64,000 bases of DNA from DATJGS01 sp035494735 (GCA_035494735.1 DATJGS010000033.1:1-64000); one strand, 5' to 3'; shown: positions 26,777-35,033, counted from the first letter of the stretch. Numbers and translations are program-made. Notes: a model not told the origin generated them from the sequence alone.

Positions 26777-27439
26777 TCACAGCGCGCGGATCTCTTGAAC
26801 CAAGCGACTCCCGCCCAGAATGTTCTGTGCCACGTACGCTTGGCATTGCTCGAGAGTCGTCTGGAGTCGGTCTTCCGCGTCTCCCACCGTCTTCACTCGT
26901 TCGTAGGTCTTCGCGAGCGATCGGATTTGTTCGACCATTGACCTCGTGTCGCGGTAGTACGCGATCACGTTCTTGCCCATCTCAGCACTGCTCATGTCCT
27001 GTACGTCGTCGTGGCTAAAGCTTGTGGCGAGGGCGTCAATGTCGCGAAGCCGAGGCTCGAGCGTGTTGACGACTCGGAGCCACTGAAGGTGGTGAGCGAG
27101 GGGCTCTAGCTCTCCAACAATCAACTCGATCCTGGCAGCGACGCGATGACGAGCCCGGCTGATCTCGGCCGAGATCGGTGGGACCGAGCTCGCCAGGTTC
27201 CGGACCTGCGCCTCAAGCGCCTCGCCCCGCGCCAGGAGATCCCTGTATTCGCCGACGCGCTTCCGCCCCGGCGAGACATTGAAGCCTTCAGGCCAGGGCT
27301 GGCCCGTGGTCGTGTAGCGAGTCCACGCGTCTTCATCACCGAGAATGCTGTCTTGGGTGCGCTGAATGTCACCTTCCCAGTGCTCAACATCGCCGAGGAC
27401 GGTGCCGGGCAGCGAGATGAAGCGAGCGCGATCTCGCAA
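26777..27439 (-). CDS. Hypothetical helical protein at right end of island, possibly frameshifted at its N-terminus
   Basis: A 220-residue, mostly helical protein I do not recognise. Features: TVLGDVEHWEGDIQRTQDSI, a long amphipathic region at 75-110 (RDLLARGEALEAQVRNLA), and DVQDMSSAEMGKNVIAYYRD. The only start available in this frame is a TTG at 27439 with a weak ribosome site. A stop lies about 9 codons further up. The minus-strand frame shifted by one base carries plausible continuing sequence upstream (LAPDDHLLRVARARAELL), so a single-base frameshift near 27450 may have split the gene. It ends the island just before the tRNA-proximal conserved end. Confidence 0.55.
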   Translation of the reverse strand: MRDRARFISLPGTVLGDVEHWEGDIQRTQDSILGDEDAWTRYTTTGQPWPEGFNVSPGRKRVGEYRDLLARGEALEAQVRNLASSVPPISAEISRARHRVAARIELIVGELEPLAHHLQWLRVVNTLEPRLRDIDALATSFSHDDVQDMSSAEMGKNVIAYYRDTRSMVEQIRSLAKTYERVKTVGDAEDRLQTTLEQCQAYVAQNILGGSRLVQEIRAL

Positions 27440-27624
27440 GAACTCGTCGCGTGCGTCAGAAGTTCAGCGCGAGCCCGCGCAACTCGCAGCAGATGGTCGT
27501 CGGGGGCCAGGGTCGTCTCTCTGCTCGCGACTGACTCGCACCCAACTAGCACAGTTGTGGCACAAATTCGGGAGTTGTCGACTTTCACTGGAGACACTGA
27601 AAGCGCACAACCCGCTGAGATCGT

Positions 27625-27713
27625 TGGTGCCGGAGGCGGGGGTCGAACCCGCACTCGGTTTGAGCCGAACCGGATTTTGAGTCCGGCGCGTCTGCCAGTT
27701 CCGCCACTCCGGC
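27625..27713 (-). tRNA. tRNA-Leu (anticodon CAA)
   Basis: An intact 89-base class II tRNA with encoded CCA. The acceptor stem pairs GCCGGAG with CTCCGGC, the anticodon stem CCGGA/TCCGG encloses loop CTCAAAA with anticodon CAA, the long variable arm pairs TTCGG-type with CCGAG-type sequence, and the T-loop TTCGACC is normal. Its 3' part, from the anticodon loop on, is identical to the island's internal copy at 19488-19546, so this part was probably supplied by the island. The tRNA is the insertion site. Confidence 0.95.
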
Positions 27714-27729
27714 ATTCGATGGGGCGACC

Positions 27730-27758
27730 AAGCTAGCAACCGAGCGTGGGACGGTCAA
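27730..27758 (-). promoter_or_regulatory. Promoter of tRNA-Leu
   Basis: On the minus strand TTGACC (27758-27753), 17 bases, TAGCTT (27735-27730). The tRNA 5' end lies 16 bases beyond the -10 box, leaving a leader of about 10 bases. It lies outside the island, so expression survives the insertions. Confidence 0.75.
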
Positions 27759-27885
27759 CGTTCGCCGGCCCCTTCGGCCGAGCCCATTTCGCGTGCGCAT
27801 CGGGCTCGCGCGGCATTGTCTCCTTTGCGCGGGTGGTCCGATCGATGGCCGCCCCCGGATCAACCCCCTCAAGGAGACTTTCGCC

Positions 27886-28377
27886 ATGCGTTGTGGCTGG
27901 ATCGCCCTGGCAGCGCTCGCGCTTGCCTCGTCTGCCGCCGTGGCCGACGAAGCGCGCACCAAGCCGCCCGAGACCGTCACGCGACTCGCCGGTCCGGGGC
28001 CCTCGCCCGAAGCGCTTCGGCAGAAACGGTTGCAGTGGGAGCGTGCGCAGCAGGCGACGGCCGCCGCGCATGGCGCGACGGCATCGCGCGTCGGCGTTGC
28101 GGCGCCCAAGTTCCCGGGGCTGGTCACGATGAAGCCGCTCACGGGGGCGGCTCTCGCCGAGGCCCAGGCGTGGCAACAGCAGAAGATGGCCGCACCGGCG
28201 AGCGCACCCGCGCCTCGACTCGCCGGCGCCCCCCGGCCGTGGAGCCCGCACGTCGACAAGCCGAGCGAGGCGTGGACGAGCACGCCACGCTCGATCGATC
28301 AGCTGACCCCGGAGCAGCGCGCCAAGCGGGCCGCCGCGCCGGCCGCCGCGAGCCCGGCGCGTCGAGGTGAGCCATGA
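27886..28377 (+). CDS. Small exported Ala/Pro-rich protein of unknown function
   Basis: A 163-residue exported protein. The ATG at 27886 has AAGGAG about 9 bases upstream, and residues 1-20 (RCGWIALAALALASSAAVA) are a signal peptide. The rest is Ala-, Gln- and Pro-rich with low-complexity helices (LQWERAQQATAAAHGAT) and no recognised domain. Its stop overlaps the ATG of the next gene (ATGA), so it is translationally coupled to the triple-repeat exported protein and may act with it, for instance as a chaperone or processing partner; that is a guess. Confidence 0.7.
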   Translation: MRCGWIALAALALASSAAVADEARTKPPETVTRLAGPGPSPEALRQKRLQWERAQQATAAAHGATASRVGVAAPKFPGLVTMKPLTGAALAEAQAWQQQKMAAPASAPAPRLAGAPRPWSPHVDKPSEAWTSTPRSIDQLTPEQRAKRAAAPAAASPARRGEP

Positions 28378-30692
28378 GCCGCCGCCTCGCCGCCTCGCTC
28401 GCGCTGCTCGCCGCGCTCGCGCTGTCGTCGGGCGCGGCGCACGCCGTGTGCACGTACTCGCCGCTCAGCCAGAATTCGCCGGTCAACATCGTCGGCTCGC
28501 CGTCGCTGTTCAGCGTGTCCCAGACGTACAACTACTGGTCGGCGGTCGCCGTTCGGCCGCAGGGCGGCGACGACTGGGACATCCAGATCTATTCGGCGCA
28601 GGCCGCGGATCCGGTGTGCGTGACCGGCCAGTTGGCGGGGTCGTCGCGCACGAGCGGCGTGGACTTCGTGATCGGCGACTTCAACGTGAACCCGCTCGCC
28701 GTGTACTGGCCGCGCGTCACGAAGTTCTCCGGCAGTAACAGCGCGCAGGTCGAGTGGGATTCGGGTCCGGACCTGATCGAGACGAACAACGCCGTCAAGC
28801 ACGGCTCGATGGCGGCCACGGACGTGATCGACTGTTACGACGTATACCTGACCGCCGGCACGACGTACACGGTGACGTTCCAGCATGCGGGCGCCGCGAA
28901 CCTGCGCGTGCTCCTCTTCCGCAACGCGCTCGGCGGCACGTTCTGGTCGAATCGCAACGGCGCCGAGTTCGAGGCGACGACGTCGACGAACTACACGGCG
29001 CCGAGCAGCGGCTACTACGGCGTCGTCGTCATCAACGACGACGGCGGCGCCGGCTCGTACGACGTCGGGGTCGGCGCGTGCTCGACGCCGGAGATGCTCA
29101 GCGACAAGTCGTCGACCCCGACGTTGAGCGGCGAGACGTACTACGCGTGCCCGCAGGCCCAGAACTTCTGGACGGCGGTGGCGGTGCTCGGCACGTCGTC
29201 GGATTACGACCTCGAGGTCTCCGGCGTGGGCTCGGGCGCCGACTATCCGTCGTGCTTCACGGGCCCGCTGGCCGGTTCGGCGTATTCCACGGGCTTTGTG
29301 GACTTCGTGGTCGGCGACTTCAACTTCGTGACGGTGCCCGACACGTTCTACGCTCGGCCGCACCTGTTCCTCGATCAGGGCACGCCGGGAGCGGTCGTCG
29401 AATGGGATCAGACGTCGCTGCAGATCCAGGCGAACGGACCCGTCGTGTCGGGCACGATGGGTGCCGGTCAGATCGTGAAAGTGTGGGACGTGAAGCTGGT
29501 CGCCGGGCGGTCGTATCTGTTCTCGCTGGCCCATTCCGGCTCGGGCTCCCTCAGCATGATGCTGTTCCGCAATCCCGCCCCCGGCGCGTTCTGGGCCGGA
29601 CGCGCATCCACCGAATTCGCGACCAGCGCCACGGCCAGCTACACCGCACCGTCTTCCGGCTTCTATGGCGTCGTGTTGGTCGACGACAACAATCAGGCCG
29701 CGAACTTCACGATCAGCGTCGGGAGTTGCACCGCACCGTTTGCCTTGACCTCCGGCTCGGAGACGTTCGCGGTCGACGCCGAGCAGTACGTGTCGTTCAA
29801 CCAGACGGTGCCGTTCTGGACGGCGATCGGCGTTCGCGGAGTCTCGCTCGGCAGCGACTGGGACATCGAGACGTACTCGACCCCGGGCGGCGGGACGTAT
29901 CCAACGTGCCTCAGCGGAATGCTCGCCCAATCCACCGCCGGACTCGGCGCCGTGGACTTCGTCGTCGGGGACTTCAACTGGAACGCGCCGGGCACGTACT
30001 ACGCGAGATCTCATCTGTACCAGGATCAGGGCTTCCCACACTCCGAGACCGAGTGGGACTCGGGCTCGGACCAGCTCTTTGTCGGCGGCTCGACCGTGCA
30101 TCGTTCGACCGACCCCAGCGACATCCTCGAGGTATGGGACGTCTTCCTCCAGTCGGGGCACACCTACACGTTCCGCCTGAGTACCGGAGGCCCGGCGAAC
30201 ACCCAAGCCCTGCTGTTCCGCAATCCTGGCGGCACGTACTGGGCCGGACGCAGCGCACGCGAGTGGGAGATCACGGGAGGTCAGCAGTCGTACACCGCGC
30301 CGTCCAACGGCTATTACGGTCTCGTCGTGGTCAACAACGACGGTGGCAACGGCTGGTACGACATCCGCGTCGACGAAGGCACCGTGAGCGTCGACAACGT
30401 CGCGCCGCCGAGCGCGACGGCGCTGCGCATGCTGAGTCCGAATCCCGCCGCGGGAGGGACGCGCATCGCGTTCGCGCTGCATGCCGCGGGGCGCGTCGCG
30501 TTCGACGTGCTGGACATGAGCGGGCGCCGCGTGTCGTCGATCGCCGAGCAGTCGCGTGACGCGGGAGAGTTCAGCGTCGCGTGGAGCGGGCGCTCGGATT
30601 CGGGGGCCGCGCTGCCCGCGGGGCTGTACTTCGTGCGCATGCGTGTCGACGGCCGGCCGGTCGGCGTGCAGAAGCTCGTGCTCCGCGACTGA
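28374..30692 (+). CDS. Exported protein with three ~215-residue repeats and FlgD-like C-terminal domain
   Basis: A 772-residue exported protein. Signal peptide at residues 1-24. Residues about 25-236, 237-451 and 452-672 are three copies of one unit, each with a F/Y-W-T/S-AVAV-type start, VDFVVGDFN, a V/T-EWD-S/Q segment, a V-x-DV-x-L-x-AG-x-TY segment, LLFRNPxGxxWAGR, and YTAPSSGYYGVVVVNDD. Each unit resembles a beta-sandwich of the bacterial pre-peptidase C-terminal (PPC) kind. Residues about 680-772 are a FlgD-like sorting domain (LSPNPAAGGTRIAFAL, DMSGRRVSSI). A strong terminator follows the gene. Function unknown; an adhesive or scaffolding surface protein is plausible. Confidence 0.8.
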   Translation: MSRRLAASLALLAALALSSGAAHAVCTYSPLSQNSPVNIVGSPSLFSVSQTYNYWSAVAVRPQGGDDWDIQIYSAQAADPVCVTGQLAGSSRTSGVDFVIGDFNVNPLAVYWPRVTKFSGSNSAQVEWDSGPDLIETNNAVKHGSMAATDVIDCYDVYLTAGTTYTVTFQHAGAANLRVLLFRNALGGTFWSNRNGAEFEATTSTNYTAPSSGYYGVVVINDDGGAGSYDVGVGACSTPEMLSDKSSTPTLSGETYYACPQAQNFWTAVAVLGTSSDYDLEVSGVGSGADYPSCFTGPLAGSAYSTGFVDFVVGDFNFVTVPDTFYARPHLFLDQGTPGAVVEWDQTSLQIQANGPVVSGTMGAGQIVKVWDVKLVAGRSYLFSLAHSGSGSLSMMLFRNPAPGAFWAGRASTEFATSATASYTAPSSGFYGVVLVDDNNQAANFTISVGSCTAPFALTSGSETFAVDAEQYVSFNQTVPFWTAIGVRGVSLGSDWDIETYSTPGGGTYPTCLSGMLAQSTAGLGAVDFVVGDFNWNAPGTYYARSHLYQDQGFPHSETEWDSGSDQLFVGGSTVHRSTDPSDILEVWDVFLQSGHTYTFRLSTGGPANTQALLFRNPGGTYWAGRSAREWEITGGQQSYTAPSNGYYGLVVVNNDGGNGWYDIRVDEGTVSVDNVAPPSATALRMLSPNPAAGGTRIAFALHAAGRVAFDVLDMSGRRVSSIAEQSRDAGEFSVAWSGRSDSGAALPAGLYFVRMRVDGRPVGVQKLVLRD

Positions 30693-30737
30693 CGCGTCCA
30701 AAGGCCCCGAACCTTCGGGATTGTGGCCACGCAAGTG

Positions 30738-30776
30738 GGCCCGCCCGCCGCGTCATTCGCGGACCGGCGGGCCTTT
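30738..30776 (+). terminator. Intrinsic terminator after the triple-repeat protein gene
   Basis: GGCCCGCC (30738-30745) pairs with GGCGGGCC (30766-30773), and an inner CCGCG/CGCGG stem (30748-30752 with 30758-30762) closes a TCATT loop. TTTCTT follows the stem. Confidence 0.8.
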
Positions 30777-30900
30777 CTTGCCTCCGGCCTGGTTGCCTGC
30801 CGTTCGACATTCGAGCGAGGCGGCACCCGGGGGGTCTGCTAGACTTTTGGGCGGCGAAACTCCCCCAGGCGTCGGCCGGCACTTAAACGGAGGTGGCCCC

Positions 30901-31881
30901 ATGCGCCGATCGTGGCTGCAGATCCTCACTCTCGTCCTCGTGCTGCATGCGTCGTCGGCCCTCGCCCAGACATCCCTCGTGTTCAATGGGGCGTGGGGCT
31001 CGACCGGAACCGGGCCCGGCCAGTTTCAGTATCCGTTTGCCATCGGCGTCGACGCGACGGGCCATGTGTACGTGGCGGACGGGAGCCGCATCCAAGTCTT
31101 CACGTCGGATGGCACGTTCCTCTCGCAGTTTCAGGTCGACGTGTCGCCCAGCGCACTTGGGGTCGACGCGGGCGGTCTCGTTCACATCTTCGGGCTCACG
31201 GGCGGCGGCAACGGTCAGGGTGAGTTTGCGACCTACACGACGGGAGGGGCGCAACTCCAGACGGGCTACTACGCGGGCTTGGGCTGCGAGTGCACGCTCC
31301 ACTTCGGCGGGCTCGCGATGGCTCCCAACGGAGACGAGTTCTATGCCGACTGGGGCACTTACCATCCCTCCACGTGCAACCCGCCATGCCCGACCACGGT
31401 CGCGCGCGTCAACACCGGCTCCGGCTCGTGGGGGACGGCGGGGACGGGCCCCGGCCAGCTCACGAATCCAAACGGCGTGGCGATCGACGCCGGAAACGTG
31501 TACGTGTCGGATGCCGCCACCTATCGAGTCCAGAAATACATGACCGACGGGACGTTCCTCGGGCAGTGGGGATCGCAGGGATCGGGCAACGGCCAGTTCC
31601 TCAATCTGGCCGCGATCGCGGCGAGCGCGAGTGGCCATGTGTACGCGCTCGACCAGGGTTCGCGGATCCAGGACTTCACGAGCGACGGGGTGTACCTCGG
31701 TCGCTCCGGGACCATCGGCAGCGGGCCGGCACAACTGAGTATCCCGCTGTCGATCGCCGCCGATGCCGAAGGCAACGTCTACGTCGCGGACACCGGCAAC
31801 GACCGCGTCGTGAAGTTCAGTCCGCCGTCCACACCCACACGGCACTCGAGCTGGGGCCAGCTGAAGACGCACTACCACTGA
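30901..31881 (+). CDS. Exported NHL-repeat beta-propeller protein
   Basis: A 326-residue exported protein. Signal peptide at 1-22 (SWLQILTLVLVLHASSALAQ). The rest is built from NHL repeats: FNGAWGSTGTGPGQFQYPFA, VDATGHVYVADGSRIQVFTS, GTAGTGPGQLTNPNGVAID, VYVSDAATYRVQKYMTDG, GSQGSGNGQFLNLAAIAA and NVYVADTGNDRVVKFSPP, giving about five to six blades. NHL propellers bind proteins or glycans, and bacterial exported ones are usually of unknown role. GGAGGTGG upstream supports the ATG. Unlike its neighbours it has no FlgD-type sorting domain, so it may stay periplasmic. Confidence 0.85.
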   Translation: MRRSWLQILTLVLVLHASSALAQTSLVFNGAWGSTGTGPGQFQYPFAIGVDATGHVYVADGSRIQVFTSDGTFLSQFQVDVSPSALGVDAGGLVHIFGLTGGGNGQGEFATYTTGGAQLQTGYYAGLGCECTLHFGGLAMAPNGDEFYADWGTYHPSTCNPPCPTTVARVNTGSGSWGTAGTGPGQLTNPNGVAIDAGNVYVSDAATYRVQKYMTDGTFLGQWGSQGSGNGQFLNLAAIAASASGHVYALDQGSRIQDFTSDGVYLGRSGTIGSGPAQLSIPLSIAADAEGNVYVADTGNDRVVKFSPPSTPTRHSSWGQLKTHYH

Positions 31882-31977
31882 GCCGCTGACACCGGGGGCG
31901 GCGCGTTGGCCTCGCGCTGGCTTTGCCAGGCCCGGCTCCGCTAGCATGCGCGGTCCCATGAACGGAGACCGCCCGGC

Positions 31978-34095
31978 ATGACGCGCGGATTGCGCGCCGC
32001 CCCCAAGCGCGTCCGGCGCGCGCCACGTGCGTCCACGCATCGCACGCCGCCGCCGACGGCTGGCTTCCTCGTCACCTCGCTGATCCTCGGGCTGGCCCTG
32101 GCCGCGGCGGCGTTGCTGCATCGCGAGGCGCTGCACGCCCCGTTCTTCGCCGACGACTTCCTGTTCCTCGACCAGGTGCGCCACCGCACGCTGCTGTCCG
32201 CGCTGACGACGCCGGACCCGATCGGCAACTTCATGCGGCCGCTGAGCCGCGCGCTGCACTTCTGGGTGTGGTCGCACCTGAGCCGCGAGTCGGCGTACGC
32301 CTTCCACGCCGCGAACCTGGGGTTCTTCCTCACCTCACTCGCGCTGTTCTTCGTGATCGCGCGGCGCCTGGCGCGCGGTCGGGTCGCGATCGTCGCGACC
32401 GCGCTGCTCGCGCTCAGTCACGCGACCGACGTGCCGCTGGCCTGGGCCTCGGGCGCGCAGGACCTGCTGGCGCTGATGCTGGCGCTGCTCGCGATCGCGC
32501 TCCAGCAGCGCGACCGGCCGGTGATCGCGGCGATCGCGTTCGCGCTCGCGCTGTTCTGCAAGGAGACCATCGCGCTCACGCCGTTCGTGGCCGTGCTGGT
32601 TTCGGGAGGGGAGACGCCGTTCGGCCGACGCCTCGCGCGTACCGGGCTGATGTTCGCCGTGCTCGCGGCGTGGGCCGTGCTGTTCATGGTCACGGCGCAT
32701 TCGCGACCCGCCGCGGCCGGCGTCGTGCAGTTCCAGTTCGCGGCGATTCCGGCCGCGCTGTTCCATCTCGCACAGACCGCGCTCGGTCTCGAGTGGACGA
32801 AGGGCGTGCCGCTCCAGGTCCGCGCGCTGCCCGCGTGGCTGCCGCTCGCGCTCGTGTTCGCGGCGCTGCTCGTGGGCTGGTCGGTGTTCGCCGGCCCGCG
32901 CTCGCGCGTGACGCCGGGTCGTGATCCGGTGGGCGCGATCCTGGTCGGCCTGGCGTGGGCGTTCCTCGGGACGCTGCCGGTGATGATGGTGGCGTCGATC
33001 TGGAGCGCGTACTACTACCTGTTCGCGCTGTGCGGCGTCGCGCTCGCGATCGGCGGCGTGGCCGCGCGCTGGCCGCGCGCCGCGGTGCTCGCGCTCGTCG
33101 GCGTGCTGGCGTGGACATCGGAGAACGCGCGCCGCGCGCCGTCGTTCGCGGTGCCGGCGAATCCCTGGACGACGCGTTCGCACGTGACGCCGTGGTACAT
33201 CCAGCGCTCGAGCGTGATGGTGAACCGCTTCCTCGCGGACCTGCGCCGGGAGCGGCCCACGCTGCCGCCGAACTCCACGTTGTATTTCCGCGGCGTGCCG
33301 TCGTTCGCCGGCTGGCAGGCGGGGAACGGCGCACTGCAGCGCTGGGCGTATCGCGACCCGACGCTGCGCACGTACTACCTGTCGGCATTCCACGCCGATC
33401 AGGCGCGGCGCGGCCCCGCGTTCTTCTTCAGCTGCGAGGGCGACACGCTGACGGAACTGTTCAAGCACGCGTCGCCGTATCCGCAGATCGGGCTGTCGAT
33501 GGCCGTCGAGGACCGGCCCGAGCAGGCCAGCGAGGCGTTCGAGATCGGGCACGAGCGCCGCGAGAATCCCACCGAGATCGAGTACCTGTCGGCGTGGACG
33601 CTGTGGGCGATCGGCCGCCACGATCAGGCGGCGGAACGCCTGAGTGCGCTCGGCATGACGCCCGACTCCGCGCTCGGCAACGCCACGAACATCGCGCTGC
33701 GCGCCATGGCCGTGGCCCACGACACATCGTTCGCGCGCGACGTGCTGCGCCTCGCCGTCAACAAGCACGCGCTCGAGCCGACCGTGCACGAGCGCCTCGC
33801 GGACCTCCTGCTGCTCGAGCGCGGCCGGCATACGGACGGTTACTTCGAGGCGTACGCCGCGCGGGTGCTGGCGCCCGCGAACCCGCTCAACTGGCGGCGC
33901 TGGGGCATCGTGCAGATCGAGCTGAAGCGCTACCGGCAGGCGCTGGCCACGCTCGACACGTACGTGGCGATGGCCGGCGCGCGCGCCGCCGACGACGCGA
34001 TGATCGAGACGGCGCGCCGCGAACTGCGGCGCTCGCTGACCGAGGACGCGGGGCCGACGCCGCCGCCCGAGACCGCCGCTGCCGCGAGGCGTTGA
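31978..34095 (+). CDS. Polytopic GT-C-like membrane protein with TPR-like C-terminus
   Basis: A 705-residue inner-membrane protein with about ten to eleven hydrophobic helices in residues 25-390. The first extracytoplasmic loop carries HAPFFADDFLFLDQVRHRT, with an acidic DD pair where GT-C lipid-linked-sugar transferases have their catalytic Asp. After the membrane part, residues about 400-690 hold a soluble region with helical TPR-like repeats (LSAWTLWAIGRHDQAAERLS, NPLNWRRWGIVQIELKRYRQ). The combination is common in bacterial membrane mannosyltransferase-like proteins (PMT/YfhO-like). Substrate unknown. The frame is open back to 31978, which starts after a TAGCAT box at 31942-31947. Confidence 0.75.
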   Translation: MTRGLRAAPKRVRRAPRASTHRTPPPTAGFLVTSLILGLALAAAALLHREALHAPFFADDFLFLDQVRHRTLLSALTTPDPIGNFMRPLSRALHFWVWSHLSRESAYAFHAANLGFFLTSLALFFVIARRLARGRVAIVATALLALSHATDVPLAWASGAQDLLALMLALLAIALQQRDRPVIAAIAFALALFCKETIALTPFVAVLVSGGETPFGRRLARTGLMFAVLAAWAVLFMVTAHSRPAAAGVVQFQFAAIPAALFHLAQTALGLEWTKGVPLQVRALPAWLPLALVFAALLVGWSVFAGPRSRVTPGRDPVGAILVGLAWAFLGTLPVMMVASIWSAYYYLFALCGVALAIGGVAARWPRAAVLALVGVLAWTSENARRAPSFAVPANPWTTRSHVTPWYIQRSSVMVNRFLADLRRERPTLPPNSTLYFRGVPSFAGWQAGNGALQRWAYRDPTLRTYYLSAFHADQARRGPAFFFSCEGDTLTELFKHASPYPQIGLSMAVEDRPEQASEAFEIGHERRENPTEIEYLSAWTLWAIGRHDQAAERLSALGMTPDSALGNATNIALRAMAVAHDTSFARDVLRLAVNKHALEPTVHERLADLLLLERGRHTDGYFEAYAARVLAPANPLNWRRWGIVQIELKRYRQALATLDTYVAMAGARAADDAMIETARRELRRSLTEDAGPTPPPETAAAARR

Positions 34096-34153
34096 GGCGC
34101 GCGGACCAAGTCGGGCGAGGCGCTGGGCACGACGGGCGGGCAGGAGAACCCGG

Positions 34154-34879
34154 GTGAAGGTCGTCCTTCAGAGCAACAGCGGGCCGTTCGCACTCTCACG
34201 TCGCTCGATCGCGGCCGCGGCGTCCGTGCTGCCCGCCGGCATCACGCGACGCGTCACCAAGCTGCTCGTCGTCGGCGAATCGGCCGGCCCCGAGCCGTTC
34301 GAATTCGACCCACACGAGCGGATCGTCCAGTTCCGCATTCCGGGCGACCCTCATGACGTGGAAGCGCGTCATCGCGCCCTGCGCGAACTGCTCCTCGGAT
34401 TCGCGCGTGTCGACTCGGGCGAATCATTCGGGATGCGCTTGACCGACCGCCAGCGCGACGGATTCCAGGGGTTCGTGGAGGAGTGGCTCCCACGGTGCCT
34501 CGAAGCGATCGCCGAAGCCGCCAGCAGGCCGCGCCCTGCGCACGCGCGCCGGCTCATGTACATCGAGTACAAGGGCGAGGGCATTGTCGGCCCCGCGCGA
34601 ATCGGGTGGGTGACGTTCTCCAAGTCCGGCAGGTCGCTCGAATACGGCGGGAGGAGGTTCCTGTCCCTTGCGGGTCGTGGCTTCAAGGCCAATTACTTCG
34701 ATGAGGAGACCGGTGAGCACTACTGGATCTCAGGGTGCAGGAAAGACGGCAGGGATGCGCTCTACTCGACCACGATCGAGATCGACGAGGACGCACGCGA
34801 GGAGTACTGGGCTGGTGTACGCGGGCTCCCGGGGAGCAAGAGCCAGGCGTCGATCCGGCGCGTCGGAAAGAATCGGTGA
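34154..34879 (+). CDS. Fusion of an unknown N-terminal domain to a small conserved domain often misnamed DXS-like
   Basis: A 241-residue cytoplasmic protein. GTG start with CAGGAG 7 bases upstream. The C-terminal 90 residues (MYIEYKGEGIVGPARIGWVT, FSKSGRSLEYGGRRFLSL, GFKANYFDEETGEHYWISGC, KKDG-like RKDGRDALYSTTIEIDEDAR) match a small standalone protein of about 85 residues that databases often label 1-deoxy-D-xylulose-5-phosphate synthase, an evident misnomer. Here it follows about 150 residues of a different domain (VLQSNSGPFALSRRSIAAAA, LRELLLGFARVDSGESFGMR). I know of no role for either part. It is host-like in composition and ends just before tRNA-Ala. Confidence 0.7.
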   Translation: MKVVLQSNSGPFALSRRSIAAAASVLPAGITRRVTKLLVVGESAGPEPFEFDPHERIVQFRIPGDPHDVEARHRALRELLLGFARVDSGESFGMRLTDRQRDGFQGFVEEWLPRCLEAIAEAASRPRPAHARRLMYIEYKGEGIVGPARIGWVTFSKSGRSLEYGGRRFLSLAGRGFKANYFDEETGEHYWISGCRKDGRDALYSTTIEIDEDAREEYWAGVRGLPGSKSQASIRRVGKNR

Positions 34880-34891
34880 AGACGCGTCGCC

Positions 34892-34921
34892 TTGACCACG
34901 GCCCCAGGCCTCGGATATAAC
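34892..34921 (+). promoter_or_regulatory. Promoter of tRNA-Ala
   Basis: TTGACC (34892-34897), 18 bases, TATAAC (34916-34921); the tRNA starts 35 bases further on. It overlaps the DNA just after the stop of the gene at 34154-34879. Confidence 0.65.
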
Positions 34922-34956
34922 CGACCGCGCGCATTTTCCCGACATCTCGCCTGGGT

Positions 34957-35032
34957 GGGGCTGTAGCTCAGTTGGGAGAGCGCTTGACTGGCAGTCAAGA
35001 GGTCGACGGTTCGATCCCGTTCAGCTCCACCA
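34957..35032 (+). tRNA. tRNA-Ala (anticodon GGC)
   Basis: A 76-base cloverleaf with encoded CCA. GGGGCTG pairs with CAGCTCC (one G-T pair); D-arm GCTCAGTTGGGAGAGC; anticodon stem CTTGA/TCAAG with loop CTGGCAG, anticodon GGC; T-arm with TTCGATC. A GC hairpin with a T-containing tail follows at 35059-35098. Confidence 0.95.
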
Positions 35033-35033
35033 T

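Larger units (their letters stand above)
18335..27682. mobile_element. tRNA-Leu-associated genomic island made of two tandem units
   Basis: Lower-GC block between a tRNA-Leu fragment at its left edge (18335-18365) and the intact tRNA-Leu(CAA) at its right (27625-27713). A further 59-bp copy of the tRNA 3' region at 19488-19546 divides it into a unit of about 1.2 kb and a unit of about 8.1 kb. Sequences just right of the left and middle fragments are alike (25 of 33 positions past the shared TCTAGCGAGGG), and sequences just left of the middle fragment and of the tRNA are alike over about 75 bases. This is the pattern of two related integrations at one tRNA site. No integrase, relaxase or transposase gene is recognisable. 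Cargo is described gene by gene below. Confidence 0.8.
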
